9,171 nt of DNA from Acidobacteriota bacterium. GTDB lineage: Bacteria; Acidobacteriota; Terriglobia; Terriglobales; Acidobacteriaceae. This document shows, in pieces, positions 1 through 7,971 of this stretch. The notes under the pieces were generated by a model, which was given only the letters and a program-made list of their open reading frames with translations, ran no database searches and was not told the origin of the DNA. Each line of letters opens with the position of its first letter. The stretch's first letter is position 1. The DNA is taken from the NCBI GenBank assembly GCA_028873155.1, contig JAGWML010000122.1, positions 1 through 9,171 of the forward strand. The letters run 5' to 3'. The translations under genes were made by a program, and so were the position numbers.

Positions 1-1
1 C

Positions 2-118
2 GAGCGGGGCGAGGGCAAGCCGCATGCAGCGGTGGTGCGGATGTTCGAGCTCCTGTGCGAGAAGCACGGTATCCGCTTTGACGAGTACGAACCTGCGCAG
101 CAAGGCAAAGGGGAAAAG
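2..118 (+). other. Open in-frame coding-like extension upstream of serA
   Basis: The serA reading frame stays open from the left edge to the serA ATG. These 39 codons look coding: 30 of 39 end in G or C, and the peptide (for example MFELLCEKHGIRFDEYE) has normal protein composition. The other two forward frames read poorly, with stops at 79-81 and 120-122. It could be the tail of an upstream gene fused to serA, a true N-terminal extension, or a gene end whose stop was lost. I do not recognise the family. The strong ribosome-binding site just before the ATG at 119 argues that SerA itself starts there. Confidence 0.35.
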
Positions 119-1702
119 ATGAAGATTGATCTGGCGGAGAAGGTGTCTCCGGCGACGCTGGCCGTGTTTGCGGCCGAGCCGGGGTGGGAAGTGTTGACGC
201 ACGACCAGTTGAAGGACGGACTGACCGGCGCCCTGGCCGATGCCGATGCGCTGGTGGTGCGCTCTGCCGTGCAGGTGGACGATGCGCTGATGGAGCACGC
301 ACCCAAGCTGCGCGTCATCGGGCGCGCAGGCGTGGGCGTGGACAACATTGACGCCGATGCAGCCACGCGGCGCGGCATTGTAGTGATGAACACGCCGGGC
401 GCGAATGCGGTGGCCGTGGCGGAGTTGACCATCTGCCTGATGATCGATCTGGCGCGCAAGGTGCCCGCGGCCAATGCATCGATGCACGCCGGGAAGTGGG
501 AGAAGAAGTCGCTGCAGGGCACGGAGCTGCGCGGCAAGACGCTGGGCATTCTGGGTCTGGGCCGGATCGGCCTTGAAGTTGCCAAGCGGGCCAGGGGCTT
601 TGGGCTGGAAATCATCGGCAGCGATCCGTTTGTGTCGGCCGCAGTGGCGCGCGAAAGCGGTATCAAGCTGGTGACGCTGGATGAGCTGATCGCCGGTTCC
701 GACTACCTGACGCTGCACGTGGGGCTCACGCCGCAGACCACGGGAATCATCAATGCCAAAACGCTGGCGGCGATGAAGAAGGGCGTGCGCATCATCAACT
801 GTGCGCGCGGCGAGCTGGTGGACGAGGCCGCGCTTGTGGCGGCTTTGAAGAGCGGGCAGGTGGCCGGCGCGGCGCTGGACGTGCTGACCGTGGAGCCGCC
901 TAAAGACTCACCCTTCTTCGGGCTCGACAACGTGATGCTCACGCCGCACATCGCCGGTTCCACGGCCGAGGCGCAGGAGGCCGTGGGCGTGCAGATCGCC
1001 ATGCAGGTGCGCGAGTATCTGAAGCTGGGCGTGGTGCAGAATGCCGTGAACCTGCCTTCGCTGAGCCATGAGGACTACGTGCAACTGGCGCCCTATATCG
1101 ACCTGGCCGGGCGGCTCGGATCGTTCCTGGCGCAGACGGGCAAGGGTGGCATCGAGGCCATTGACCTTGTGTATGGCGGCGCGCTGGCCGAGGCCAAGAC
1201 AGACCTCGTGCGAAACGCGGCTATTGAAGGACTGCTGCAGGGCTCGGAGAACGTGAACCGCATCAACGCCGCGGCGGTGGCCCAGGAGCGCGGCATCCGT
1301 GTGCACGAAGAGAAGCAGGAGAGCGCTCGCGGCGGCGCAGGCACGGTGTTGACCATCGAGCTGCATGCGGCGGCGGGAACAAGTCACGCCAGCGCGACGG
1401 TGATCCACGGCGAACAGCCGCGGCTGCTGGAGTTCAACGGCATCGACATCGAGGCGCCGCTCGAAGGCAACCTGCTGGTCTGCCGCAACCTCGACGTGCC
1501 GGGCGTGATCGGCAAGATCGGCACCATCCTGGGCGAGCACGGAGTGAACATCGCCAACTTTGCACTGGGCCGCGAGCGCACAGGCGCCAAGCCGGTGAAG
1601 GCTCTGGCCGTGGTGCAGGTGGACGCGCCGGTTTCCGCGACGGTGCTGGAGGCTCTGGGAACGATCGAGGCACTGATCGAGGCGAAGCTGGTGCAGCTGT
1701 AA
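119..1702 (+). CDS. serA: D-3-phosphoglycerate dehydrogenase (SerA), long ACT-domain form
   Basis: Cytosolic NAD-dependent enzyme that oxidises 3-phosphoglycerate to 3-phosphohydroxypyruvate, the first step of serine synthesis. The 527-residue length matches the long bacterial type. In order: N-terminal substrate-binding segment (about 1-100); NAD-binding Rossmann domain with GLGRIG at 146-151 and the acidic D169 after the second strand; catalytic triad Arg230 (in CARGELVDE), Glu259 (in VEPP) and His277 (in TPHIAGST); an intervening ASB-type domain (about 315-450); and a C-terminal ACT domain (about 454-527, DVPGVIGKIGTILGEHGVNIA), which in this family senses L-serine. The start at 119 is chosen because MKIDLAEKVSPATLAVF is the usual N-terminus and AAGGGGA lies five bases upstream. 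A longer in-frame GTG start at 32 is possible but lacks family support. A terminator hairpin follows the stop by 30 bases. Confidence 0.95.
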   Translation: MKIDLAEKVSPATLAVFAAEPGWEVLTHDQLKDGLTGALADADALVVRSAVQVDDALMEHAPKLRVIGRAGVGVDNIDADAATRRGIVVMNTPGANAVAVAELTICLMIDLARKVPAANASMHAGKWEKKSLQGTELRGKTLGILGLGRIGLEVAKRARGFGLEIIGSDPFVSAAVARESGIKLVTLDELIAGSDYLTLHVGLTPQTTGIINAKTLAAMKKGVRIINCARGELVDEAALVAALKSGQVAGAALDVLTVEPPKDSPFFGLDNVMLTPHIAGSTAEAQEAVGVQIAMQVREYLKLGVVQNAVNLPSLSHEDYVQLAPYIDLAGRLGSFLAQTGKGGIEAIDLVYGGALAEAKTDLVRNAAIEGLLQGSENVNRINAAAVAQERGIRVHEEKQESARGGAGTVLTIELHAAAGTSHASATVIHGEQPRLLEFNGIDIEAPLEGNLLVCRNLDVPGVIGKIGTILGEHGVNIANFALGRERTGAKPVKALAVVQVDAPVSATVLEALGTIEALIEAKLVQL

Positions 1703-1732
1703 CTGCGGCTCGTTCATGTCTGCATCCATGAA

Positions 1733-1762
1733 AAAGGCCACCGCTTGAGGGCGGTGGCCTTT
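1733..1762 (+). terminator. Intrinsic terminator of serA, U-tract cut short by the IS
   Basis: A perfect 12-bp stem (AAAGGCCACCGC at 1733-1744, GCGGTGGCCTTT at 1751-1762) closes a 6-base loop, 30 bases after the serA stop. The stem ends in TTT and the IS inverted repeat starts at the next base, so any longer T-run was probably displaced by the insertion. On the opposite strand the stem is followed by five Ts, so it may also work leftward. Confidence 0.7.
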
Positions 1763-1774
1763 CAGACTGCTGAC
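1763..1774. repeat. Left terminal inverted repeat of the IS
   Basis: CAGACTGCTGAC is the exact reverse complement of 3323-3334. Homology beyond the 12 bp is weak (AAAG inside here against GAAC inside the right end). It abuts the serA terminator. Confidence 0.85.
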
Positions 1775-1787
1775 AAAGTATCAAGAT

Positions 1788-1822
1788 AGGCTCTCGTTTT
1801 CCACGGGAGCCTTATTTATTTT
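1788..1822 (+). terminator. Hairpin plus T-rich tract in the IS 5' leader
   Basis: AGGCTCTCG (1788-1796) pairs with CGGGAGCCT (1804-1812), nine pairs including one G-U, around a 7-base loop. It is followed by TTATTTATTTT. This has the form of a rightward intrinsic terminator only about 16 bases before the transposase ATG. Such 5' hairpins in insertion sequences limit transposase expression from outside promoters, either by termination or by masking the start. That role is inferred from structure here. Confidence 0.5.
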
Positions 1823-1828
1823 GTAGAC

Positions 1829-3280
1829 ATGTTGAAGAAGCCAGAAGCGCAGCAGCAAGAGCTGGAGATGGTTTCAGTGGAGTCGCTGGTACCCTCGGAG
1901 CACTTGTTGCGCAAGATCGACCGGGTGGTGGATTTCAGTTTTATCCACGACCGGGTGAAGCACCTTTACTGCGAGAACAACGGGCGTCCTGCACTGGAGC
2001 CTGTGGTGCTGTTCAAGCTGTTGCTTCTGGGTTATCTGTATGGAGTTCGCTCGGAGCGGCAGCTGATGCGCGAAGTGGAGGTGAACGTAGCCTACCGGTG
2101 GTTCCTTGGTCTTCGTTTGCGCGACAAGGTTCCAGACGCTTCGACGTTGAGCCAGAACCGTCGTCGGCGTTTTGCCGAGAGCACGATCTATCAGGAGATC
2201 TTCGATGAGATCGTGTTGCTGGCGATGAACAAGGGCCTGGCCTCGGGCACGGTGCTCTACACTGATTCGACGCACCTGAAGGCCAACGCCAACAAGAACA
2301 AGTACGACCTGACCCAGGTTCAAGTGAAGCCGCAGGAGTATCTGGCGGCGCTGGAAGCGGCCATCACAGAAGATCGGGCCGATCATGGCAAGAAGCCGCT
2401 GAAGCCTTCCGATCCTGAGCCGGAGACGAAGGAAATCAAGGTGAGCCGCACCGACAAGGACTCGGGGTACATGGTGCGGGATGGCAAGCCGAAGGGGTTC
2501 TTCTATCTGGACCATCGCACCGTCGATGGCCGCCACGCCATCATCACTGACTCGCATGTGACGCCGGCCAACGTGCACGACTCGGTGCCGTACCTGGGCC
2601 GTCTGGACCGGCAGCGGGCGCGGTTCGACTTCACGATCCGCGCGGTCGGCGTGGATGCCGGCTATGCGGCGGCAGCGATTACACGGGGTCTGGAAGAGAG
2701 GAACATCTATGGGGTGATCGGCTACCGCAGGGGAACACATCGGGAGGGTTACTTCTACAAGCGCGAATATCGCTACGACGAAAAGCTCGATGTTTACATC
2801 TGCCCCAACGGACAACTTCTCACCTATCGGACGACCAACCGTGAAGGCTACCGGCAGTATCACTCCGATCCGGAGCAATGCCACAACTGCCCGGTGAGGC
2901 AGAAATGCACGCAATCGAGCAACGCAACCAAGGTGGTGACACGGCATGTGTGGGAGTCGAGTCGCGAACGAGTGGATGAGCACCGGCTCAATCGCGTGGG
3001 CAAGCGCATCTACAAGCGAAGAAAAGAGACTGTGGAACGAAGCTTCGCCGACGCCAAACAACTGCACGGCCATCGCTATGCGCGTTTCCGTGGACTCGGC
3101 CGCGTACAGCAACAGGCCCTGCTGGCGGCCACCGCGCAGAACATCAAGAAGATCGCGCTGCTGCTGGGAAGAATAGGGCCCAATACATCCTTTACAGCGA
3201 TCAAGGCGCTACTGGAGGCCTACAACGCCCAACTCCACCGATATCAACAAATCGTCGCAGCTTCGCCCTCCATCCCCTGA
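1829..3280 (+). CDS. IS1182-family DDE transposase
   Basis: A 483-residue transposase that cuts and joins the ends of its own element. The N-terminal part (about 15-120, with RPALEPVVLFKLLLLGYL and RWFLGL) is a DUF772-type domain. The RNase H-like catalytic core carries the acidic residues Asp146 (YTDSTH), Asp276 (VGVDAGY) and Glu403 (ETVERSFADAK). Between the second Asp and the Glu sits a four-cysteine cluster (C325, C351, C354, C360) typical of the DDE_Tnp_1_6 branch and probably metal-binding. No frameshift or stop interrupts it. The ATG at 1829 has no good ribosome-binding site and follows a hairpin, suggesting low expression. A second Met at residue 14 is an alternative start. The stop is 54 bases inside the right end of the element. 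Confidence 0.93.
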   Translation: MLKKPEAQQQELEMVSVESLVPSEHLLRKIDRVVDFSFIHDRVKHLYCENNGRPALEPVVLFKLLLLGYLYGVRSERQLMREVEVNVAYRWFLGLRLRDKVPDASTLSQNRRRRFAESTIYQEIFDEIVLLAMNKGLASGTVLYTDSTHLKANANKNKYDLTQVQVKPQEYLAALEAAITEDRADHGKKPLKPSDPEPETKEIKVSRTDKDSGYMVRDGKPKGFFYLDHRTVDGRHAIITDSHVTPANVHDSVPYLGRLDRQRARFDFTIRAVGVDAGYAAAAITRGLEERNIYGVIGYRRGTHREGYFYKREYRYDEKLDVYICPNGQLLTYRTTNREGYRQYHSDPEQCHNCPVRQKCTQSSNATKVVTRHVWESSRERVDEHRLNRVGKRIYKRRKETVERSFADAKQLHGHRYARFRGLGRVQQQALLAATAQNIKKIALLLGRIGPNTSFTAIKALLEAYNAQLHRYQQIVAASPSIP

Positions 3281-3284
3281 ACTT

Positions 3285-3321
3285 ACCGCAAAAAACAAAC
3301 CCCACCAAAAATGATGGGGTT
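3285..3321 (-). terminator. Leftward terminator-like hairpin inside the IS right end
   Basis: AACCCCA (3298-3304) pairs with TGGGGTT (3315-3321) around a 10-base loop. Read on the minus strand, the stem is followed by TTGTTTTTTGC, a good U-tract. It would stop transcripts entering the IS from the right. Read rightward there is no T-run, so it is a weak terminator for the transposase itself. Confidence 0.45.
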
Positions 3322-3322
3322 C

Positions 3323-3334
3323 GTCAGCAGTCTG
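3323..3334. repeat. Right terminal inverted repeat of the IS
   Basis: GTCAGCAGTCTG is the exact reverse complement of the left repeat at 1763-1774. The next base outside begins the truncated enoyl-CoA hydratase frame. Confidence 0.85.
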
Positions 3335-3335
3335 G

Positions 3336-3989
3336 GCCGCCGCAGGCGGCTGTCGCGTCCTCGCGCTCACCGGCGCGGGCAATGCCTTCTGCGCGGGCCT
3401 CGATCTCGAATCACTCCAATCCATGCAGAGCAAGCCTGCCAGCGAGCATCGCGCCGACGCAGAACGCATCGCGCGCCTCTTTCGCACGTTGTATGAATTG
3501 CCCATGCCCACCATCGCCGCCGTCCACGGTCCTGCCATCGCCGGCGGCACCGGCCTTGCCATGATCTGCGACTTCACCCTCGCCACGCCCACGGCAAAAT
3601 TCGGATTCACCGAGGCGCGCATCGGCTTCGTCCCCGCGCTCGTCTCTGCCTTTCTCGCCCTCGAAATCGGCGACAAGCGCAGCCGCGATCTGCTCCTCAC
3701 CGCCCGCCTCTTCGACGCCGCTGAAGCGCACCAGCTCGGCCTCGTCAATGAAGTCGTCCCGCCTGATCAGCTGGCCGCGCACGTGCAGGCGCTCGCGCAA
3801 TTGCTCGCCGCCAACAGCCCGCAATCCCTCACCGCCACCAAGCGCCTGATGGCCGCGCAACACAAACCCTTTCTCGACGCCGCAATCGACCTCGCCATGC
3901 AGGCCAACGCCCAGGCCCGCGACACCGCCGACTTCCGCGAAGGCATCGCCGCCTTCCTCGAAAAGCGCAACCCCGTCTGGGCAAAGTAA
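3336..3989 (+). pseudogene. Enoyl-CoA hydratase/isomerase family gene, 5' end lost at the IS
   Basis: Crotonase-fold remnant of 217 codons. It begins mid-domain right at the IS end: the first codons read AAAGGCRVLALTGAGNAFCAGLDLESL, which in intact crotonases lies roughly 45-55 residues from the start. The oxyanion-hole segments are present (AFCAGLD and HGPAIAGGTGLAMICD). So is the second catalytic acid, in FTEARIG. The first glutamate of classical enoyl-CoA hydratase is replaced by Gly in GGTGLAM. The stretch ATPTAKFGFTEARIGFVPALVSAF resembles methylglutaconyl-CoA hydratase-like proteins of leucine degradation. No ATG, GTG or TTG precedes the Met at 3423, which has no ribosome-binding site and would omit the first oxyanion loop, so function is unlikely. 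The missing N-terminal coding part is not found left of the IS. The gene ends 10 bases before the convergent scoB. Confidence 0.83.
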
Positions 3990-3999
3990 GCGCAGCGCA

Positions 4000-4647
4000 T
4001 TACAGCGTCAGTGCATCGCTGAAGTGCAGCGCGGCTCCCGTCTTCTGCTCCACCAGCTCGCGCGTCACATCCCCCGCCAGCTCCACCACTTCAAACCCCG
4101 CCGCCGTCACATCCAGCACGCACAGGTCCGTAATCACGCGATGCACCACGCCTGCGCCCGTCAGAGGCAGCGTGCACTTCGGCAACAGCTTCGCCCCTCC
4201 ATCCGGAGTCGCATGCTCCATCACCACCAGCACGCGCCGCACGCCGCTCACCAAATCCATGGCCCCGCCCATGCCCTTCACGCGCTTGCCGGGAATCATC
4301 CAGTTCGCCAGGTCACCGCGCTCTGACACCTGCATCGCCCCCAGAATCGCCAAATCGATATGCCCCCCGCGAATCATCGCAAACGACTCCGCGCTCGAGA
4401 ACGTCGCCGCGCCCGCCACAAACGTCACCGTCTCCTTGCCCGCATTGATCAGGTCCGCATCCACCTCTGCATCGCGCGGATACGGCCCCATCCCCAGCAG
4501 CCCGTTCTCCGACTGCAGTGTCACCGTCATGCCCTCGGGGATATGGTTCGCCACCAGCGTCGGTATCCCGATGCCCAGATTCACATAGAAGCCATCCTCG
4601 AGCTCCATCGCCGCGCGTGCCGCCATCTCATCACGAGTCCATGCCAC
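4000..4647 (-). CDS. scoB: Succinyl-CoA:3-ketoacid CoA-transferase subunit B
   Basis: The beta subunit of a class I CoA-transferase, which with subunit A moves CoA from succinyl-CoA to acetoacetate (or another 3-keto acid). The 215 residues match the family. Landmarks are the N-terminal WTRDEMAARAA helix, NLGIGIPTLVANHIP (23-37), and SENGLLGMGP with the CoA-thioester-forming Glu47. GGHIDLAILGAMQV and the C-terminal CTLPLTG...DLCVLDVT block are also typical. The start is a GTG at 4647-4645, chosen because it gives the standard N-terminus (MAWTRDEM) and has GGGAGGG eight bases upstream, inside the end of scoA. Only four bases separate it from the scoA stop, so the two are probably translationally coupled. 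An in-frame upstream Met exists but lies inside scoA and would add foreign sequence. Confidence 0.92.
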   Translation of the reverse strand: MAWTRDEMAARAAMELEDGFYVNLGIGIPTLVANHIPEGMTVTLQSENGLLGMGPYPRDAEVDADLINAGKETVTFVAGAATFSSAESFAMIRGGHIDLAILGAMQVSERGDLANWMIPGKRVKGMGGAMDLVSGVRRVLVVMEHATPDGGAKLLPKCTLPLTGAGVVHRVITDLCVLDVTAAGFEVVELAGDVTRELVEQKTGAALHFSDALTL

Positions 4648-4651
4648 TGCC

Positions 4652-5350
4652 TCAGCCCTCCCGCACCGTTCTCTTCTCGATGCGCTTTTCCGGATGTGGA
4701 TTGTGCACCACCCGCTGCACATAAATTCCCGGCGTATGAATCTCATCCGGGTCCAGCTCGCCCGGCTCCACCACAATCTCCGCCTCCGCCACCGTCACCC
4801 GCCCGCATGCCGCCGCCAGCGGATTGAAGTTCCGCGCCGTGCGCCGATACACAAGGTTCCCGTGCAGGTCCGCCTTCCACGCCTTCACCAGCGCCACATC
4901 CGCGCGAATCCCGCGCTCCAGGATGTACTCAACCCCGTCGAACTCCTTGTGCTCCTTGCCCTCGGCTACCACCGTGCCAATGCCCGTCCGCGTGTAGAAG
5001 CCCGGAATCCCCGCGCCGCCCGCGCGCATCCGCTCCGCCAGCGTCCCCTGCGGGCAAAACTCCACATCCAGCTCGCCCGCCAGATACTGCCGCTCAAACT
5101 CCGCGTTCTCGCCCACATAGCTTGAGATCATCTTCCGCACCTGCCGCGTCCGCAGCAGTTGCCCCAGCCCCCAGTCATCCACGCCCGCATTGTTGCTCGC
5201 GATCGTCAGCTCGCGCACGCCCGTATCGCGCAACGCCGCAATCAGCGCCTCCGGAATGCCGCACAGCCCAAACCCGCCAATCGCCAGCAGCATCCCGTCG
5301 CGCACAATCCCGTCCAGCGCCGCCTGCGCGTCCGGCCACAGCTTGTTCAT
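4652..5350 (-). CDS. scoA: Succinyl-CoA:3-ketoacid CoA-transferase subunit A
   Basis: The alpha subunit, 232 residues from MNKLWPDAQAALDGI. It carries the glycine-rich CoA-binding loop GGFGLCGIPE (25-34), the ASNNAG turn (51-56), and the family blocks SSYVGEN, ELDVEFCPQGTLAERMRAGGAGIP, FYTRTGIGT, and ALVKAWKADLHGNLVYR. The start at 5350 agrees with usual family length, but its GAAGGGG touches the ATG directly. Two longer in-frame starts exist at 5374 and 5413. The one at 5413 has GGAGAGGA about 11 bases upstream and would add 21 residues, so the true N-terminus is uncertain. First gene of a two-gene operon with scoB. Acetoacetate arises in leucine and ketone-body breakdown, fitting the adjacent hydratase remnant. 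Confidence 0.92.
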   Translation of the reverse strand: MNKLWPDAQAALDGIVRDGMLLAIGGFGLCGIPEALIAALRDTGVRELTIASNNAGVDDWGLGQLLRTRQVRKMISSYVGENAEFERQYLAGELDVEFCPQGTLAERMRAGGAGIPGFYTRTGIGTVVAEGKEHKEFDGVEYILERGIRADVALVKAWKADLHGNLVYRRTARNFNPLAAACGRVTVAEAEIVVEPGELDPDEIHTPGIYVQRVVHNPHPEKRIEKRTVREG

Positions 5351-5469
5351 CCCCTTCGCATGTTGCCCGCTCATCTCCGCCACGCTCCCATCCCGGCTCA
5401 AGCGACCATCCATACTAGTCCATTTCCTCTCCGCCTGAAAATTCCGCCCATCTGCGAAAATAGAAGTGC
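5351..5469. promoter_or_regulatory. Divergent intergenic region between scoA and the ABC-F gene
   Basis: About 120 bases (56 if scoA starts at 5413) separate two divergently transcribed units, so promoters for both should lie here or overlap scoA's first codons. Nearest the ABC-F gene the DNA is AT-richer. CTGAAA and AAAATA spaced 16 apart, about 5428-5462, give a weak rightward promoter-like pair, but it sits very close to the ATG. No operator or riboswitch is evident. Confidence 0.3.
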
Positions 5470-7518
<2,049 letters not shown>

Positions 7519-7541
7519 CGCCACCACGGATGAATGGGTGC

Positions 7542-7567
7542 CCCAGGTCTCGCCTTTGAGACCTGGG
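7542..7567. repeat. REP-like palindrome, perfect 10-bp arms
   Basis: CCCAGGTCTC and GAGACCTGGG pair without mismatch around GCCTTT, 23 bases after the ABC-F stop. It is preceded by GAATGGGTGC and followed by AGACG. It could help end or protect the ABC-F mRNA, but there is no T-run. Confidence 0.7.
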
Positions 7568-7588
7568 AGACGCGCCGCTCCATCCCTC

Positions 7589-7652
7589 GCCGGGTTGCCC
7601 CACCCTTGTCCTTCGCCCCAGCGAAGGACAGGGTGGGATAGCGACGAACCTC
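7589..7652. repeat. REP-like palindrome, long direct-repeat copy A
   Basis: CCCACCCTTGTCCTTCGC (7599-7616) pairs with GCGAAGGACAGGGTGGG (7621-7637), 17 pairs plus one bulged T, loop CCCA. The 64-base unit 7589-7652 recurs at 7874-7937 with 59 of 64 positions identical. Confidence 0.82.
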
Positions 7653-7694
7653 GGAGCCTGAAAGAAATCCAACTCCCACCTTGCCTCGGCTGCC

Positions 7695-7718
7695 CCACCC
7701 TTGTCGTTCGACGGGTGG
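7695..7718. repeat. REP-like palindrome, short form
   Basis: CCACCC (7695-7700) and GGGTGG (7713-7718) pair around a core TTGTCGTTCGAC that itself folds back. It shares the leader TGCCCCACCCTTGTC with the two longer copies. A shortened relative. Confidence 0.6.
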
Positions 7719-7784
7719 CCCGCCCATGCGGCAAGTGGCTCGCCCATCCAGGTATTTTTCTTTCCCCGCCACAGAATTGGGTGC

Positions 7785-7824
7785 CCTACTCATGGCGTCC
7801 GCTCCAGCGGACGACATGGGTGGG
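7785..7824. repeat. REP-like palindrome with 18-pair arms
   Basis: Bases 7785-7802 pair with 7807-7824 around loop TCCA, with one mismatch and two G-U pairs. It is preceded by GAATTGGGTGCC and followed by AAACCACTACC, close to the AGACCACCACC that follows copy 2 in the ABC-F gene. The same family as that inserted copy. Confidence 0.72.
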
Positions 7825-7873
7825 AAACCACTACCCTCACCCCGCCACCCTCAAAAATTCCTCCGCACAATTT

Positions 7874-7937
7874 GCCGGGTTGCCCCACCCTTGTCCTTCG
7901 CCCCAGCGAAAGGCAGAGTGTGATAGCGATGAACCTC
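7874..7937. repeat. REP-like palindrome, long direct-repeat copy B (decayed)
   Basis: Identical to copy A (7589-7652) for its first 37 bases. It then carries five substitutions (7911, 7913, 7917, 7921, 7930), most of them in the right arm, where they weaken pairing. It ends about 35 bases before the RAYT start. Confidence 0.78.
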
Positions 7938-7971
7938 AGCACGGGGCGGGAGTAGAATCTCGTCAGCGAAA

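Larger units (their letters stand above)
1763..3334 (+). mobile_element. Complete IS1182-family insertion sequence, 1572 bp
   Basis: The element is bounded by perfect 12-bp inverted repeats (CAGACTGCTGAC at 1763, GTCAGCAGTCTG ending at 3334) and holds one transposase gene filling most of its length. Size and single-ORF layout fit the IS1182 family. Just inside each end lies a hairpin that could block transcription entering the element. No convincing target duplication is visible: the left flank is GGCCTTT and the right flank GGCCGCC. The two flanks also belong to unrelated genes (the end of serA and the middle of an enoyl-CoA hydratase), so a rearrangement followed or accompanied insertion. 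The transposase looks intact, so the element may still be active. Confidence 0.86.
7519..7971. other. Gene-free stretch filled with REP-like palindromes
   Basis: No credible gene lies in these 453 bases. Open frames here (for example one beginning at 7538 and running into the RAYT gene out of frame) translate the repeats into Pro/Arg-rich peptides. The stretch instead holds five palindromes, listed separately. Several are preceded by GGGTGCCC or GGGTTGCCCC and followed by GGGARACC- or GGGATAGC-type feet. The region lies between the ABC-F stop and the RAYT start. The spacers contain no T-rich terminator and no clear promoter. Confidence 0.7.

Noticed and set aside
32..118. GTG at 32 as the SerA start
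   Set aside because: The family N-terminus and a good ribosome-binding site both point to the ATG at 119.
908..1741. Minus-strand open frame of 277 codons over serA
   Set aside because: It is a shadow of serA: the opposite strand carries an intact ACT-domain SerA and this frame shows no domain.
1874..3112. Minus-strand open frame of 412 codons inside the IS
   Set aside because: It is fully antisense to the transposase, which has all its catalytic residues. The antisense translation is His/Leu/Arg-rich without family features.
1756..3341. GGCC as an IS target-site duplication
   Set aside because: On the left it is separated from the inverted repeat by TTT, while on the right it is adjacent. 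The mismatch in position and the common GGCC motif in high-GC DNA make this unconvincing.
7542..7567. Intrinsic terminator for the ABC-F gene
   Set aside because: The stem is good but no T-run follows in either direction, and its flanks match the REP-like family, so it is listed as a repeat.
7589..7937. Possible CRISPR array from repeated units
   Set aside because: Repeats are few, unevenly spaced, of different lengths and internally palindromic throughout, with no cas genes nearby. They fit REP elements better.
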